Source: Roseateles_B flavus
Lineage (GTDB): Bacteria > Pseudomonadota > Gammaproteobacteria > Burkholderiales > Burkholderiaceae_C
Assembly (NCBI RefSeq): GCF_039872765.1
Contig: NZ_JBDPZC010000009.1
Coordinates: forward strand, 1 to 64,000
Direction of reading: 5' to 3'
DNA: 64,000 nt
Made by a program: the position numbers and the translations under genes. The notes below the pieces were generated by a model that was not told the origin of the DNA, did no database searches, and saw nothing but the letters and a program-made list of their open reading frames with translations. Shown one piece after another: positions 24,991 through 33,686 of the stretch; within the stretch, counting starts at the first letter, position 1; each line of letters starts with the position of its first letter.

Positions 24991-25010
24991 TTGTTCAGGA
25001 GACAACAAGC

Positions 25011-25769
25011 ATGGACATCGCAAACAAGGTTTTCATCGTCACCGGCGGCGCTTCCGGCCTGGGCGAAGGCACGGCCCGCATGCTGGCCCGTGAAGGCGGC
25101 AAGGTCGTCATCGCCGATCTGAACGTCGAGAAGGGCGAGGCGCTGGCCGCCGAGCTGGGCGGCGCCTTCGTGAAGGCCGATGTGAGCCAGGAAGCTGACG
25201 CCCAGGCCATCGTGGCCAAGGCCCTGAGCCTGGGCAAGCTGATGGGTCTGGTGAACTGCGCCGGCATCGCCCCGGCCGCCAAGACGGTCGGCAAGGACGG
25301 CGCCCATGCCCTGTCCCTGTTCCAGAAGGTCATCAACGTGAACCTGGTGGGCAGCTTCAACATGATCCGCCTGGCCTCGGAAGCCATGTGCAAGAACGAG
25401 CCGGAAGCCACCGGCGAGCGCGGCGTGATGATCTCCACCGCCTCGGTGGCCGCCTATGACGGCCAGATCGGCCAGGCGGCCTATGCGGCCTCCAAGGGCG
25501 GCGTGGTCGGCATGACCCTGCCCATCGCTCGCGACCTGGCCCGAAACGGCATCCGCAACATGACCATCGCCCCCGGCATCTTCGGCACGCCCATGCTCTT
25601 CGGCATGCCCCAGGAAGTGCAGGACGCCCTGGCCGCCAGCGTGCCCTTCCCCTCGCGCCTGGGCCGCCCGGAAGACTATGCCAAGCTGGTTCACCAGATC
25701 ATCACCAATGACATGCTCAACGGCGAGGTGATTCGCCTGGACGGCGCCATCCGTCTCGCTCCGCGCTGA
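25011..25769 (+). CDS. HSD17B10-like 3-hydroxyacyl-CoA dehydrogenase (SDR)
   Basis: 252-residue short-chain dehydrogenase. NAD-binding TGGASGLGEGTARML, NCAGIAP, catalytic Ser in STASVAAYDGQIG, and YAASKGG are all present. The C-terminal half (PGIFGTPMLFGMPQEVQ) is typical of the type-2 3-hydroxyacyl-CoA or 3-hydroxy-2-methylbutyryl-CoA dehydrogenase, which acts in isoleucine and short-chain acyl-CoA breakdown. The start is ATG at 25011 with AGGAG. The LiuR-like operator in front supports a role in branched-chain degradation. Exact substrate is not proven. Confidence 0.88.
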   Translation: MDIANKVFIVTGGASGLGEGTARMLAREGGKVVIADLNVEKGEALAAELGGAFVKADVSQEADAQAIVAKALSLGKLMGLVNCAGIAPAAKTVGKDGAHALSLFQKVINVNLVGSFNMIRLASEAMCKNEPEATGERGVMISTASVAAYDGQIGQAAYAASKGGVVGMTLPIARDLARNGIRNMTIAPGIFGTPMLFGMPQEVQDALAASVPFPSRLGRPEDYAKLVHQIITNDMLNGEVIRLDGAIRLAPR

Positions 25770-25860
25770 GCCGCAGGGCCGCGGCCGGCGGCCGGCGCAC
25801 GACAGGCGCCGCCGGCCACACCGGCCCTGATCTCGCCCCTCGGAGCGCCTCAGGCGGACA

Positions 25861-25888
25861 AAAAAAAGCGGCCCCAAGGGGCCGCTTT
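25861..25888 (-). terminator. Terminator of the TPR gene (and SDR gene)
   Basis: Perfect 11-bp stem 25865-25875 / 25878-25888 with an AA loop. On the minus strand a T7 run follows. It lies between two convergent genes and may serve both, though the T-run favours the minus strand. Confidence 0.88.
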
Positions 25889-25912
25889 GTCTTAGGGGTC
25901 AATGCCCTGGGA

Positions 25913-27166
25913 TCAGCGCTTGGCGCTGCGAGCGTAGACGCTCCACAGACGCGCCATGTCCTGCACGCCGTCCGTGCCCTTCACAGAGCGCCAGGCGGCT
26001 TGCGCCTTGCTCATTTCGCCACCCTGGAAGTAGGCCAGGCCCTGATACAGCTTGGCGTCCTCGGGGCGCTTCAGGCCCCCCTTGGCGATGCCCTGCTCGA
26101 CCAGCTTGGCACCCTTGGCAGCTTCGCCACGGAAGGCATAGGCCAGGCCCAGGGTCACCAGGGCGTTGCCGTCCTTGGCGTCCTGCGCGTCCTTCTCGGC
26201 CGTCGCGGCCGCCGCCTTGGCCTCGGCCACCTTCTTGACGATCAGGTCCTGCAGACGCTTGTGACGCGCACCGTCGGCGCCTTGACCCAGCACGCCGGCG
26301 GCGAAGCCCTTGTCGACGATCAGCTTGCCTTCGTCGGGGAAACCGGCCTGCACGGCCAGCTGCGCGGACTCCATATAGTCGGTGGCATCCTTGAAGTTGC
26401 CGGTGGCCAGCTTCAGGCGGTAGATGTCCAGGGAGAAGCGGTCGGAGAAGCTGGGCTTCTGCTGCACACGGCTCAGGACGTCAGCCCACAGCTCCTTGCG
26501 GGGATAGTAGGTCAGCAGCTTTTCCAGGGCCGAGGCCTCGGTGTTGCTGTCCTTGGCCTTCATGGCGGCGTTCAGCAGCAGGTTCAGCTTGTTCTGCGAA
26601 GGCGTGCGGCCGGCCTTTTCGTCCGCTGCGACTTCCTCGCTGGTCTCCTTGATGATGGAGGCCATGTCGCCAGACAGGTACTGCGCCTGCGACAGCACTT
26701 CCTTCATCGTGGCACTGTTGCCGCCTTCCTTGAAGTAGCGCTGGGCCCAGGTCAGTGCCTTGGCATGGTCGCGGTTGCGCAGGTAGGTGCCGGCGATCGA
26801 TTCGATCATGCGCAGCTGATCCTGGGCGCCGAGCTTGCCGCTGGCCTTCAGGGCTTCGAAGCCCTTGACCATGGAATCGGTGTCCGAGGCGCCCGAGGCG
26901 GCAGCCACGCGCATGTATTCCAGCTGGTAGTTTTCATTGGCGGTGCGGCCAGCGACGCCTTCGGCATCCTTCACCTTGGCCAGCGCTTCCTTGTACTTGC
27001 CGGCCTTGATCAGCGCGCCCGCATCCTTCAGGTGCTTGCCGATCTCAGGACGAACACCCTCGGACTGCGCGCTCGCTTGCGAGAAACCGATCTCTCCCTG
27101 GGGGCCGGCACCCAGAACCAGTGCCATGGCGCCGACGGCGGCCGTGGCCAGTGCCTTGATTTTCAT
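25913..27166 (-). CDS. Secreted TPR-repeat protein of the TonB locus
   Basis: 417-residue protein with an N-terminal Sec signal peptide (MKIKALATAAVGAMALVLGA, cleavage after ASA near residue 34) and helical repeats along its length. TPR-like elements include DAGALIKAGKYKEALAKVKD and NALVTLGLAYAFRGEAAKGA. It would be periplasmic. It is the last gene of tonB-exbB-exbD-exbD, 70 bp after the second exbD. TPR proteins are frequent partners of extra TonB systems in betaproteobacteria and may act as a scaffold. Its true job is unknown. Confidence 0.85.
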   Translation of the reverse strand: MKIKALATAAVGAMALVLGAGPQGEIGFSQASAQSEGVRPEIGKHLKDAGALIKAGKYKEALAKVKDAEGVAGRTANENYQLEYMRVAAASGASDTDSMVKGFEALKASGKLGAQDQLRMIESIAGTYLRNRDHAKALTWAQRYFKEGGNSATMKEVLSQAQYLSGDMASIIKETSEEVAADEKAGRTPSQNKLNLLLNAAMKAKDSNTEASALEKLLTYYPRKELWADVLSRVQQKPSFSDRFSLDIYRLKLATGNFKDATDYMESAQLAVQAGFPDEGKLIVDKGFAAGVLGQGADGARHKRLQDLIVKKVAEAKAAAATAEKDAQDAKDGNALVTLGLAYAFRGEAAKGAKLVEQGIAKGGLKRPEDAKLYQGLAYFQGGEMSKAQAAWRSVKGTDGVQDMARLWSVYARSAKR

Positions 27167-27236
27167 TGTTTCATCTCCTGACGTGAAAAGACGCGCGGCC
27201 CTTGCGGACAGCGCGTCCATGAAGTCTACGCAAGTT

Positions 27237-27671
27237 TTACTTGACGAACTGCTCGTTGCCGACGATGCCCATCTTGGTCACACCGAGGCGTTGAGCGGCT
27301 GCCAGCACCATGGCTACGCGGCCATAGTCCACCAGCTTGTTCGGCTTGATATGGACTTCGGGCTGGTCGGGACCCGGCTTGGCGGCTTCGATCAATCGGG
27401 CCTCCAGCTGGTTCTTGTCGACCTGCTCGTTGTTCCACAGCACCGTGCCGTCGAAGTCGATGAAGATCTCGACAACCACCGGCTCCTTCACCTCGGTCGG
27501 AGGCGGTGCGCCGTTCGGCATGTTCATGTTCACCGAGTGCAACTGGATAGGGATGGTGATGATCAGCATCACCAGCAGCACCAACATCACGTCAATCAGA
27601 GGCGTGGTGTTGACATCCATCATCACATCGGCTTCGTCCCCACCGGACGAACTACCAACATTCATTCCCAT
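27237..27671 (-). CDS. exbD: ExbD-family protein (second copy in locus)
   Basis: 144-residue protein, one transmembrane helix with the conserved Asp (VNTTPLIDVMLVLLVMLIIT) and a periplasmic domain. N-terminus MGMNVGSSSGGDEADVMM. AGGAG is 7 nt before the ATG at 27671. It begins 15 bp after the paralogous exbD upstream, and the first ~25 residues are nearly the same in both, which points to duplication. Two ExbD proteins per ExbB are known in several TonB systems, for example in Xanthomonas. Confidence 0.92.
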   Translation of the reverse strand: MGMNVGSSSGGDEADVMMDVNTTPLIDVMLVLLVMLIITIPIQLHSVNMNMPNGAPPPTEVKEPVVVEIFIDFDGTVLWNNEQVDKNQLEARLIEAAKPGPDQPEVHIKPNKLVDYGRVAMVLAAAQRLGVTKMGIVGNEQFVK

Positions 27672-27685
27672 GCTGTGCTCCTGCC

Positions 27686-28114
27686 TCAACCACCGCGCGC
27701 AGGCGGCTCGGTGATGAAGCTGATCTTCAGGATGCCGGCACGCTGGCAGGTGTAGATCACCTTGCCGACGGACTCGTAGCGCGCTTTTTCGTCGCCACGG
27801 ATGTGCACCTCAGGCTGAGGATTCAGCACGGCCACCTTCTTCAGGCGATCAAACAGCGCGTCCGTGTCGGGCACGTTGGCGGTCGCCCAGTAGATGTCGC
27901 CATCCTTGGTGATCGCAATCTCGATATTCTCCGGCTTGGTGACGCGGACCAGGTTCGTTTCCTTGGGCAAGGAAAGATTGACCGATTGCGTCACCACCGG
28001 AACGGTGATCAGAAAGATGATCAAGAGCACCAACATCACGTCCACGAGGGGCGTGGTGTTGATGGTCGAGACAACTTCATCATCGCCGGAAGAGGATCCG
28101 ACGTTCATTCCCAT
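27686..28114 (-). CDS. exbD: ExbD-family protein (first copy in locus)
   Basis: 142-residue TolR/ExbD protein MGMNVGSSSGDDEVVSTINT with helix TTPLVDVMLVLLIIFLITVP and a periplasmic domain. It lies 24 bp after exbB and 15 bp before the second exbD. The two copies differ most in the periplasmic part (RVTKPENIEIAITKDGDIYW here), so they may not be redundant. Confidence 0.92.
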   Translation of the reverse strand: MGMNVGSSSGDDEVVSTINTTPLVDVMLVLLIIFLITVPVVTQSVNLSLPKETNLVRVTKPENIEIAITKDGDIYWATANVPDTDALFDRLKKVAVLNPQPEVHIRGDEKARYESVGKVIYTCQRAGILKISFITEPPARGG

Positions 28115-28138
28115 GATGGAACTCCGGGATGAATTGGA

Positions 28139-28972
28139 TTAGCGCTTGACTTGACGGCTGCCCATCAGGACGCCATGCAGGTCGGCAGCGAAGGCGCGCA
28201 CTTGGGCCATCACGGCCTTGTTGCGGTTCACCAGCCAGTTGTAGCCCAGCACAGCAGGCACAGCGACGGCCAGACCGATGGCGGTCATGATCAGTGCGGC
28301 GCCCACGGGGCCGGCGACCTTGTCGATCGAAGCCTGGCCAGCCACGCCGATCTGGGTCAGGGCTTGCAGAATGCCCCACACGGTACCGAACAGGCCGATG
28401 AAGGGAGAGGTCGAGCCCACGGTGGCCAGGAAGCCCAGGCCGCCTTGCAGACGGGTGTTGACTTCGCCAACAGCGCGGTCGACGTTCATGGTCACCCAGG
28501 TGTTGTGATCGATGTTCTCGGTCAGGGCACCTTCGTGGTGATCAGAGGCTTCCACGGCGCTCTGGGCGATGTAGCGCATGGCGCCGGTTTCGCTCAGGGT
28601 CTTGATGCCGTCTTGCAGGCTGGCCTTCTTGAAGAAGGTGGCGCGGGCTTCCTTGGCTTCCTTCGCCAGCTTGGTGGTGTCCCACAGCTTGGTGAAGAGG
28701 ATGTACCAGGAACCCATGGACATCACGGCCAGGATGGCCAGGACCATCTGGTCCACCACGTTGCCGTGGGCGACGATGTTGCCCAGGCTGTAGGGGTTCT
28801 CGGTGGACTTCTCAGTCACGGGAGCGGCGGCAGGAGCAGGAGCGGCGGTTTCAGCAGGAGCTGCGGTTTGCTCGGCAGGCTTCTGGTCCTGGGCGCGGGC
28901 AACCATCGGCGACACGGCCAGGGTCGCAGCAACTGCGATTGCCGCGATCATGGCGGAGATACGAGAGATCAT
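28139..28972 (-). CDS. exbB: ExbB proton channel subunit with signal peptide
   Basis: 277-residue three-helix inner-membrane protein. Unlike the other ExbB of the window it has a cleavable-looking signal peptide (MISRISAMIAAIAVAATLAV, then ARA) and a Pro/Ala-rich segment (QTAAPAETAAPAPAAAPVTE) before the first helix near ILAVMSMGSWYILFTKLWDT. The signature VGSTSPFIGLFGTVWGILQAL is present. AP-rich extensions occur in Xanthomonas-type ExbB. The ATG at 28972 has GGAG upstream. It follows tonB by 101 bp. Confidence 0.93.
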   Translation of the reverse strand: MISRISAMIAAIAVAATLAVSPMVARAQDQKPAEQTAAPAETAAPAPAAAPVTEKSTENPYSLGNIVAHGNVVDQMVLAILAVMSMGSWYILFTKLWDTTKLAKEAKEARATFFKKASLQDGIKTLSETGAMRYIAQSAVEASDHHEGALTENIDHNTWVTMNVDRAVGEVNTRLQGGLGFLATVGSTSPFIGLFGTVWGILQALTQIGVAGQASIDKVAGPVGAALIMTAIGLAVAVPAVLGYNWLVNRNKAVMAQVRAFAADLHGVLMGSRQVKR

Positions 28973-29073
28973 GGAGTCAACTCCTACGCAAAGAAAACTG
29001 ATATTCAGTTGAGAAATCGGGGCCAGGTGCCAGCCCCTCTTGTGTCGAGAACCGGGCGCATGACCCGCGTTCG

Positions 29074-29715
29074 TCATTCGATGTTGAACACGAAGTCCTG
29101 TTCGAACACGTGATCGCCGGGGCACTCGTAGGTATCTGCCAGTGCCTGGGAGATGGCGTTCTGCATGGCGCGTTGCGCCTTGCGGTCGCTGGCGCCACGG
29201 ATCACGGCCAGTTCGACGCTGACCACGCGGCCGGCCTTGACGGTCGCGGTGGCCTTGAACTCGGCACGGCCCGACCAGTTCACGGACGGCACTTCCGGCT
29301 TGCCCATCTTGGTGCAGACCATGGCTGCCGTCTTGGGGCCCACGCGAGGCGCAGGAGCCGGAGCGGCGACCGGGGCGGGCGGCGGAGCCGGGTGCACATC
29401 GGTCTTGGGCGGGGGCGTCTGCGACTGGGTCGAGATCGTCGGGGCCGGGGCCGGTGCCGTCACCTGGACTTCAGGAGGCGGAATGAACGGGGGCGGCGGA
29501 GCCTTCATGTCAGGAGGCGGCGGAACCACCTTCTCGACGGGAGGCGGCGGCTTCTTCACCTCTTCAATGACCTTGGTCTCGATTGGCGCGATGGCCTGGA
29601 CCACCTTCTTCGCCAACCCGCTCGCCAAGGCATAGGCCATCAGCACGTGGATCAGCACCACGACACCGAAGCCCGTCAGCCGAGACGAACTGTTGTTCTC
29701 CTGCGCAAAGTTCAT
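29074..29715 (-). CDS. tonB: TonB energy transducer
   Basis: 213-residue periplasm-spanning protein that carries proton-motive energy to outer-membrane receptors. N-terminal helix GFGVVVLIHVLMAYALASGL has the expected His. A Pro-rich linker (PPPPVEKVVPPPPDMKAPPP and onward, ~50-130) precedes the TonB C-terminal domain (~150-213). First gene of tonB-exbB-exbD-exbD-TPR. The C-terminal domain lacks the common YP motif and contains two cysteines (MVCTKMGKP, TYECPGDH) that could form a disulfide. Confidence 0.93.
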   Translation of the reverse strand: MNFAQENNSSSRLTGFGVVVLIHVLMAYALASGLAKKVVQAIAPIETKVIEEVKKPPPPVEKVVPPPPDMKAPPPPFIPPPEVQVTAPAPAPTISTQSQTPPPKTDVHPAPPPAPVAAPAPAPRVGPKTAAMVCTKMGKPEVPSVNWSGRAEFKATATVKAGRVVSVELAVIRGASDRKAQRAMQNAISQALADTYECPGDHVFEQDFVFNIE

Positions 29716-30208
29716 GCGCGCTCCTTCAAAAGACTTCGTAACACTCTGCAACACGCGCCGCTCAGCGACGCCACACAGGAAAGCCCTTTCGGACCCCCAC
29801 TCCAACGGCAGGCACCCAGTCTCCAAAGCACCTGCCGCCACACTCAACGCAGGACCGGCAATGTACCAGCAAGCAGCTCGGACCATGTCTCAAGCTGGTT
29901 ACCGCAACTCCCGGCACACGCGCGCAAAGTGCGCCGCGGACATGCGAAAGAGGCGAAATGATACGCGAGAGCCCTCTCTAGGCTGGTTCGGGCTTACCCG
30001 GAGCTTGCAAGCGCCTGTGCACTGCTAGGCGAATTCCCACATCTGCTTACCGTCACAGCATGACTGGTATTTTACTGGTCTCTGAATAGGGCACCGGATT
30101 CGGCGATTCATAAAGCCAGAAAATTTAGCATTCAGATACAAATGCCACATGAAACTTACAGCACCCAAGCCAGAAAGGCGGCATGTGCGCTTCGCTGATC
30201 GCCCAGGC
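29716..30208. other. tonB upstream region, no gene
   Basis: About 490 bp with no credible gene. It holds the tonB promoter. A direct repeat ACTGGT(N5)ACTGGT is at 30063-30079, and GCTTGCAAGCGCCT at 30003-30016 is identical to part of the guaA repeat near 44.2 kb. No clear Fur box was seen. Confidence 0.4.
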
Positions 30209-30239
30209 AAAAAAAAGGCCCCCTGACAGGCAGGGGGCC
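30209..30239 (-). terminator. Terminator of the TonB-dependent receptor gene
   Basis: Perfect 9-bp stem GGCCCCCTG / CAGGGGGCC (30217-30225, 30231-30239). On the minus strand a T8 run follows. It lies 48 bp after the receptor stop. Confidence 0.92.
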
Positions 30240-30286
30240 GGCTCACGCACGGCCCTCGCGGGCCGTCATGGGAGTCAAGAAGTCGA

Positions 30287-33200
30287 TCAGAACTTCTTGT
30301 TGTAGGTCGCCGTGAACTGGAAGCGACGCGGCGTGGTCGTGCTGACGGTACGACCGTAGTCCGGGCTCTTCGTGGACGCATCGGCACCGTTGTAGGTTTC
30401 GATGATGTTCTGCGTGACTTGCTGGTTGGTCACGTTGAAGATGTCCATGGACAGCTCCAGGCCTTCAGCCCAACGCGGCTTGTGGGTCACGCGCAGGTCC
30501 AGACGCTGGTTCCAGGGCAGGCGGCCAGCGGTGCCACGGGGCGAGGGCTTGCCATCGCAGTAGTGGTAGGAAGAGCCGTAGCCGACCGGGTCGGTGTCGT
30601 CGCCTTCGCCGTAGTAGCCCAGGCAGTTACGGGGACGGCCCGACTGGATGGACACCGTGGCGCCGACTTCCCAAGACGGGCTCAGCTGGACGTAGCCGTT
30701 GGCACGCAGCATGTGGCGACGATCGCTGGGCAGATAGCCATCAGCCAGCTTCATCAGCTCCCATGCATCCCAGGTCTGGGTGGCAGCCACGTCGGTCTGA
30801 GCCACGTCGGACAGGGTCTGACCTTCGGTGTTGCCCTTGGCCTTGGACAGCGTGTAGGTCACGCGGCCATACCAGCCATTGCGGAACGGGTGCTCCAGGG
30901 TGAAGTCCAGAGCGTCATAGGTACGCTTGGGCTTGTCCAGGTTGAAGTCCGCAGCGGTCAGGGTCACAGCGGTGTACTGCTGGCGAGCCTTGGCCGGATC
31001 GTGGTCGTTGAAGTCCACCAGGAAGGTGTTCGTCGCGCCCGGATTGAACGATGCGCAGCCGAAGCCACCCCAGTTGGAGGTATCAACCTTGTGGTCAGCA
31101 GCCCACTTGTCGAACGGACGCGGATCGCAGGTGTCGTCGATCGTGCTCTTCAGTTCGCGGTGGGTGTACTTCACGCTGCCGCGGTAGTCGGTGGCCAGTG
31201 CCTTCTCGAAGCCCAGGGTCAGTTCGTCCTGGTAGGACGGCTTCATGTTGATGGCGGACACGACCTTGTTGTCCTTCGCCTGGCCGTACTCGTTGTTGGC
31301 CGAGTAGGGACGAGCGATGTCCATGCGGCCGGTGGGCATGCCGTTGGCATCCACGCCGGTGTACGTGAACAGCGTACGGGTGAAGGTCGAGCGGCTGGCG
31401 CCACGCACGGCGATGTGCGTCGGGATCTGGATCGAGTAACGGCCAGCGCTACCGTAGACCTTGGTCGAAGCATCACCAACCGGATCCCAGACGATGGACA
31501 GACGAGGATTCGTCTGGTTCTTCATTTCCAGGAACTTTTCCTTGTCGCCGTTCAGGTTCTCGTAGGACTCGCGACGCAGACCCAGCGTGGCCGACAGGCC
31601 CTTGCTGAACTGGTAGGTGTCTTCGATGTACTGAGCCGACTGGTTGGAGTAGGCGTCGGTGACAGTGGTGAAGATTTCTTCACGGCCGTAGAAGCCCTGC
31701 GCGGCCAGCGGGCCGTGCGAAGGATCAGCCAGCCAGATCTTGTCGGACGAACCACCCAGCGGCTGGAAGTTCTTGTTGTTGGCGTTGGTGGCCGAGGTCT
31801 TCACGTAGCGGATGGTCGAACCGGCAGCCAGCTGCACACCGGCGTTCTTCGAGGTCAGCTTGTTGTTGTCGACGCCAGCCTTGATGGTGTGCTTGCCCCA
31901 GCGGTATTCCAGATCCAGGCGGAAGCTCTTGACGGTGTCTTCCGAGTTCGGGCTCAGCACCTGCTGGTTGGCGATCGGATTCATTTCGGGAATCACGAGG
32001 CCGGAGGGCGTTGCGGACGTCTTGTTGGGGCTGAAGACCACGCCCTTGACGTCGGTACCACCACCCACGAAGGTGTTGATGTGCTTGGTCTTGCTCTGAC
32101 CCATCAGGGCCACCACCGACAGGTCGTTGGTCAGCTCGCCGGTGTAGCGGATGATGCCCATGTCGGCACCCTGGGCGGTCTGGTTGTCCACGTTGGTGTA
32201 GACAGCCGAGAAGTTCTTCTTCTCGCCGACGGCGCCGGTGCCGTAGTTGTAGCTGTAGAAGTCGGTGGTGATCTCGGGCTTGTCGCGGATCAGCGTCACG
32301 TCGACGCGGTGTTCGTCGGTGATGTTGAAGTCGAACTTGCCCAGGGCACGCAGCGTGGACGACTGGTTGCGGGCGTAGCCGACCAGGTCAGGGCTGGCTT
32401 GCGTCGTGACGTTGACGTTCTCCGAGCGGATTTCGCGCTTTTCGACAGCGGCGAACATGAACAGCTTGTCCTTGATCAGGGGACCGCCGACATAGCCACC
32501 ATAGGTGTACTCGGTACGGGCGTTGGTGCTGCGACGCAGGCGCAGCTTGCCGTCGGTGCTGGGGTTGGCGCCGGTGTTCTCGTAGTACAGGTCAACGGCG
32601 GCGTTGCGGAAGGTGTTGGGCATCACCGAGTAGGTGGCGCCAGCTTCCCAGTTGTTGGTACCGGACTTGGTGATGATGTTCATCACGCCGCCGATCGAAC
32701 GGCCGTACTGGGCACCGAAGCCACCAGCCAGCACCTGGGCGTCAGCGATGGCGCCGAAAGGCAGTTCAGCGCTGCCCAGCTGGGTCAGGGGGTTGGTTGC
32801 GGGGAAGCCGTTGATGTAGAAGGCGTTCTCAGACGGGGCGCCGCCACCGATGCTGATACCACCGGCGTAGCGCGAGTCGGCCTCGGCGGTGCCAGGAGCC
32901 AGCAGGATGATGGAGTTCAGGTTGCGGGCAACCGGCAGGGCAGCCAGCTGCTGTGCATTGAAGCTGGTACCGACGTCGGCGGTCGAGGTGTCAACCACCT
33001 TGCGGCTGCCGGTCACGGTCACGGTTTCCATGCGGGTACCGAAGGCCAGAGCGGTACCTTGACCGATACGGACTTCGACGTTGTCCAGCACGGACACGGT
33101 CTTGCCGCCCTGGATCAGGGTGGCACGATAAGTACCGACGGGCAGGTTGGTGGCGACGACGCGGCCATCAGAACCCGGCACCAGGGTACGCTTGGCACCG

Positions 33201-33370
33201 GTGGCGAGGTTTTCGAGCAGAACGGTGGCGCCCTGGTATTGGCTCAGTTCACCATAGACTTGGCCGCTGGCGTTCGATTGGGCGTGCACTTGGACAGTGC
33301 CCATGGCCATGCCGACTGCCAGAGCCATGAGGCTCAGGCGCCCCACGGTACGGTACTGTTTGTTCGTCAT
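30287..33370 (-). CDS. Oar-like TonB-dependent outer-membrane receptor
   Basis: 1027-residue outer-membrane protein with a Sec signal peptide (MALAVGMAMGTVQVHAQ). Residues ~32-105 form a carboxypeptidase-regulatory-like beta domain (ATVLLENLATGAKRTLVPGS), the plug runs from ~110 to 240 (METVTVTGSRKVVDTST, GGFGAQYGRSIGGVMNIITK), and the remaining ~780 residues form the 22-strand barrel, ending in the aromatic residue Phe (YNKKF). This layout is that of Oar/OmpA-related TonB receptors, which bind proteins, peptides or unknown large substrates rather than siderophores. It lies downstream of, and co-directional with, nothing else, but borders the tonB locus. ATG at 33370 has GGAGAG upstream. The substrate is unknown. 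Confidence 0.92.
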   Translation of the reverse strand: MTNKQYRTVGRLSLMALAVGMAMGTVQVHAQSNASGQVYGELSQYQGATVLLENLATGAKRTLVPGSDGRVVATNLPVGTYRATLIQGGKTVSVLDNVEVRIGQGTALAFGTRMETVTVTGSRKVVDTSTADVGTSFNAQQLAALPVARNLNSIILLAPGTAEADSRYAGGISIGGGAPSENAFYINGFPATNPLTQLGSAELPFGAIADAQVLAGGFGAQYGRSIGGVMNIITKSGTNNWEAGATYSVMPNTFRNAAVDLYYENTGANPSTDGKLRLRRSTNARTEYTYGGYVGGPLIKDKLFMFAAVEKREIRSENVNVTTQASPDLVGYARNQSSTLRALGKFDFNITDEHRVDVTLIRDKPEITTDFYSYNYGTGAVGEKKNFSAVYTNVDNQTAQGADMGIIRYTGELTNDLSVVALMGQSKTKHINTFVGGGTDVKGVVFSPNKTSATPSGLVIPEMNPIANQQVLSPNSEDTVKSFRLDLEYRWGKHTIKAGVDNNKLTSKNAGVQLAAGSTIRYVKTSATNANNKNFQPLGGSSDKIWLADPSHGPLAAQGFYGREEIFTTVTDAYSNQSAQYIEDTYQFSKGLSATLGLRRESYENLNGDKEKFLEMKNQTNPRLSIVWDPVGDASTKVYGSAGRYSIQIPTHIAVRGASRSTFTRTLFTYTGVDANGMPTGRMDIARPYSANNEYGQAKDNKVVSAINMKPSYQDELTLGFEKALATDYRGSVKYTHRELKSTIDDTCDPRPFDKWAADHKVDTSNWGGFGCASFNPGATNTFLVDFNDHDPAKARQQYTAVTLTAADFNLDKPKRTYDALDFTLEHPFRNGWYGRVTYTLSKAKGNTEGQTLSDVAQTDVAATQTWDAWELMKLADGYLPSDRRHMLRANGYVQLSPSWEVGATVSIQSGRPRNCLGYYGEGDDTDPVGYGSSYHYCDGKPSPRGTAGRLPWNQRLDLRVTHKPRWAEGLELSMDIFNVTNQQVTQNIIETYNGADASTKSPDYGRTVSTTTPRRFQFTATYNKKF

Positions 33371-33638
33371 TGGAAATCTCTCCTTCAATCGATGAATTGA
33401 AACGGGTAACGGCACGTGGCTTTTGCCCGATGCCAAAACTCACGCTCAGGGCGCTAGCGAAGGCATTGTCAAGAAGCGTTGCTCGAACATGAATGCGGGG
33501 CATCCCCCGAAGCTTGGCCGCAACGGCTGGCCTAAAAACTGGGGTCGAAGCCCTTGACTTGGCGCGAAATTGCAGTGCGACAGGCTGTTACTTTTGTCAT
33601 CAGTGCGCCACACCGGCGTCTTTTGAAGGGCCAGAATG
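33371..33638. other. Upstream region of the receptor gene
   Basis: About 270 bp with no credible gene. An inverted repeat TTCAAT-N6-ATTGAA at 33384-33401 lies 14 bp before the ATG and could be an operator or an RNA hairpin near the ribosome binding site. Confidence 0.4.
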
Positions 33639-33661
33639 CAAAAAACCGCCCCGGAGGGCGG
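33639..33661 (-). terminator. Terminator of the S66 peptidase gene
   Basis: Stem CCGCCC / GGGCGG (33646-33651, 33656-33661), with a T6 run on the minus strand, 25 bp after the stop. Confidence 0.85.
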
Positions 33662-33686
33662 CTTCTTCAGGGTTTGCACTGAGGCG

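Noticed and set aside
28080..28379. Short minus-strand ORF overlapping exbB
   Set aside because: Out of frame with exbB, which has clear family motifs here.
30419..33400. Near-1000-codon open frame opposite the TonB-dependent receptor
   Set aside because: Shadow frame. The receptor has a signal peptide, plug motif and terminal Phe; the antisense product has none of the features of a known protein.
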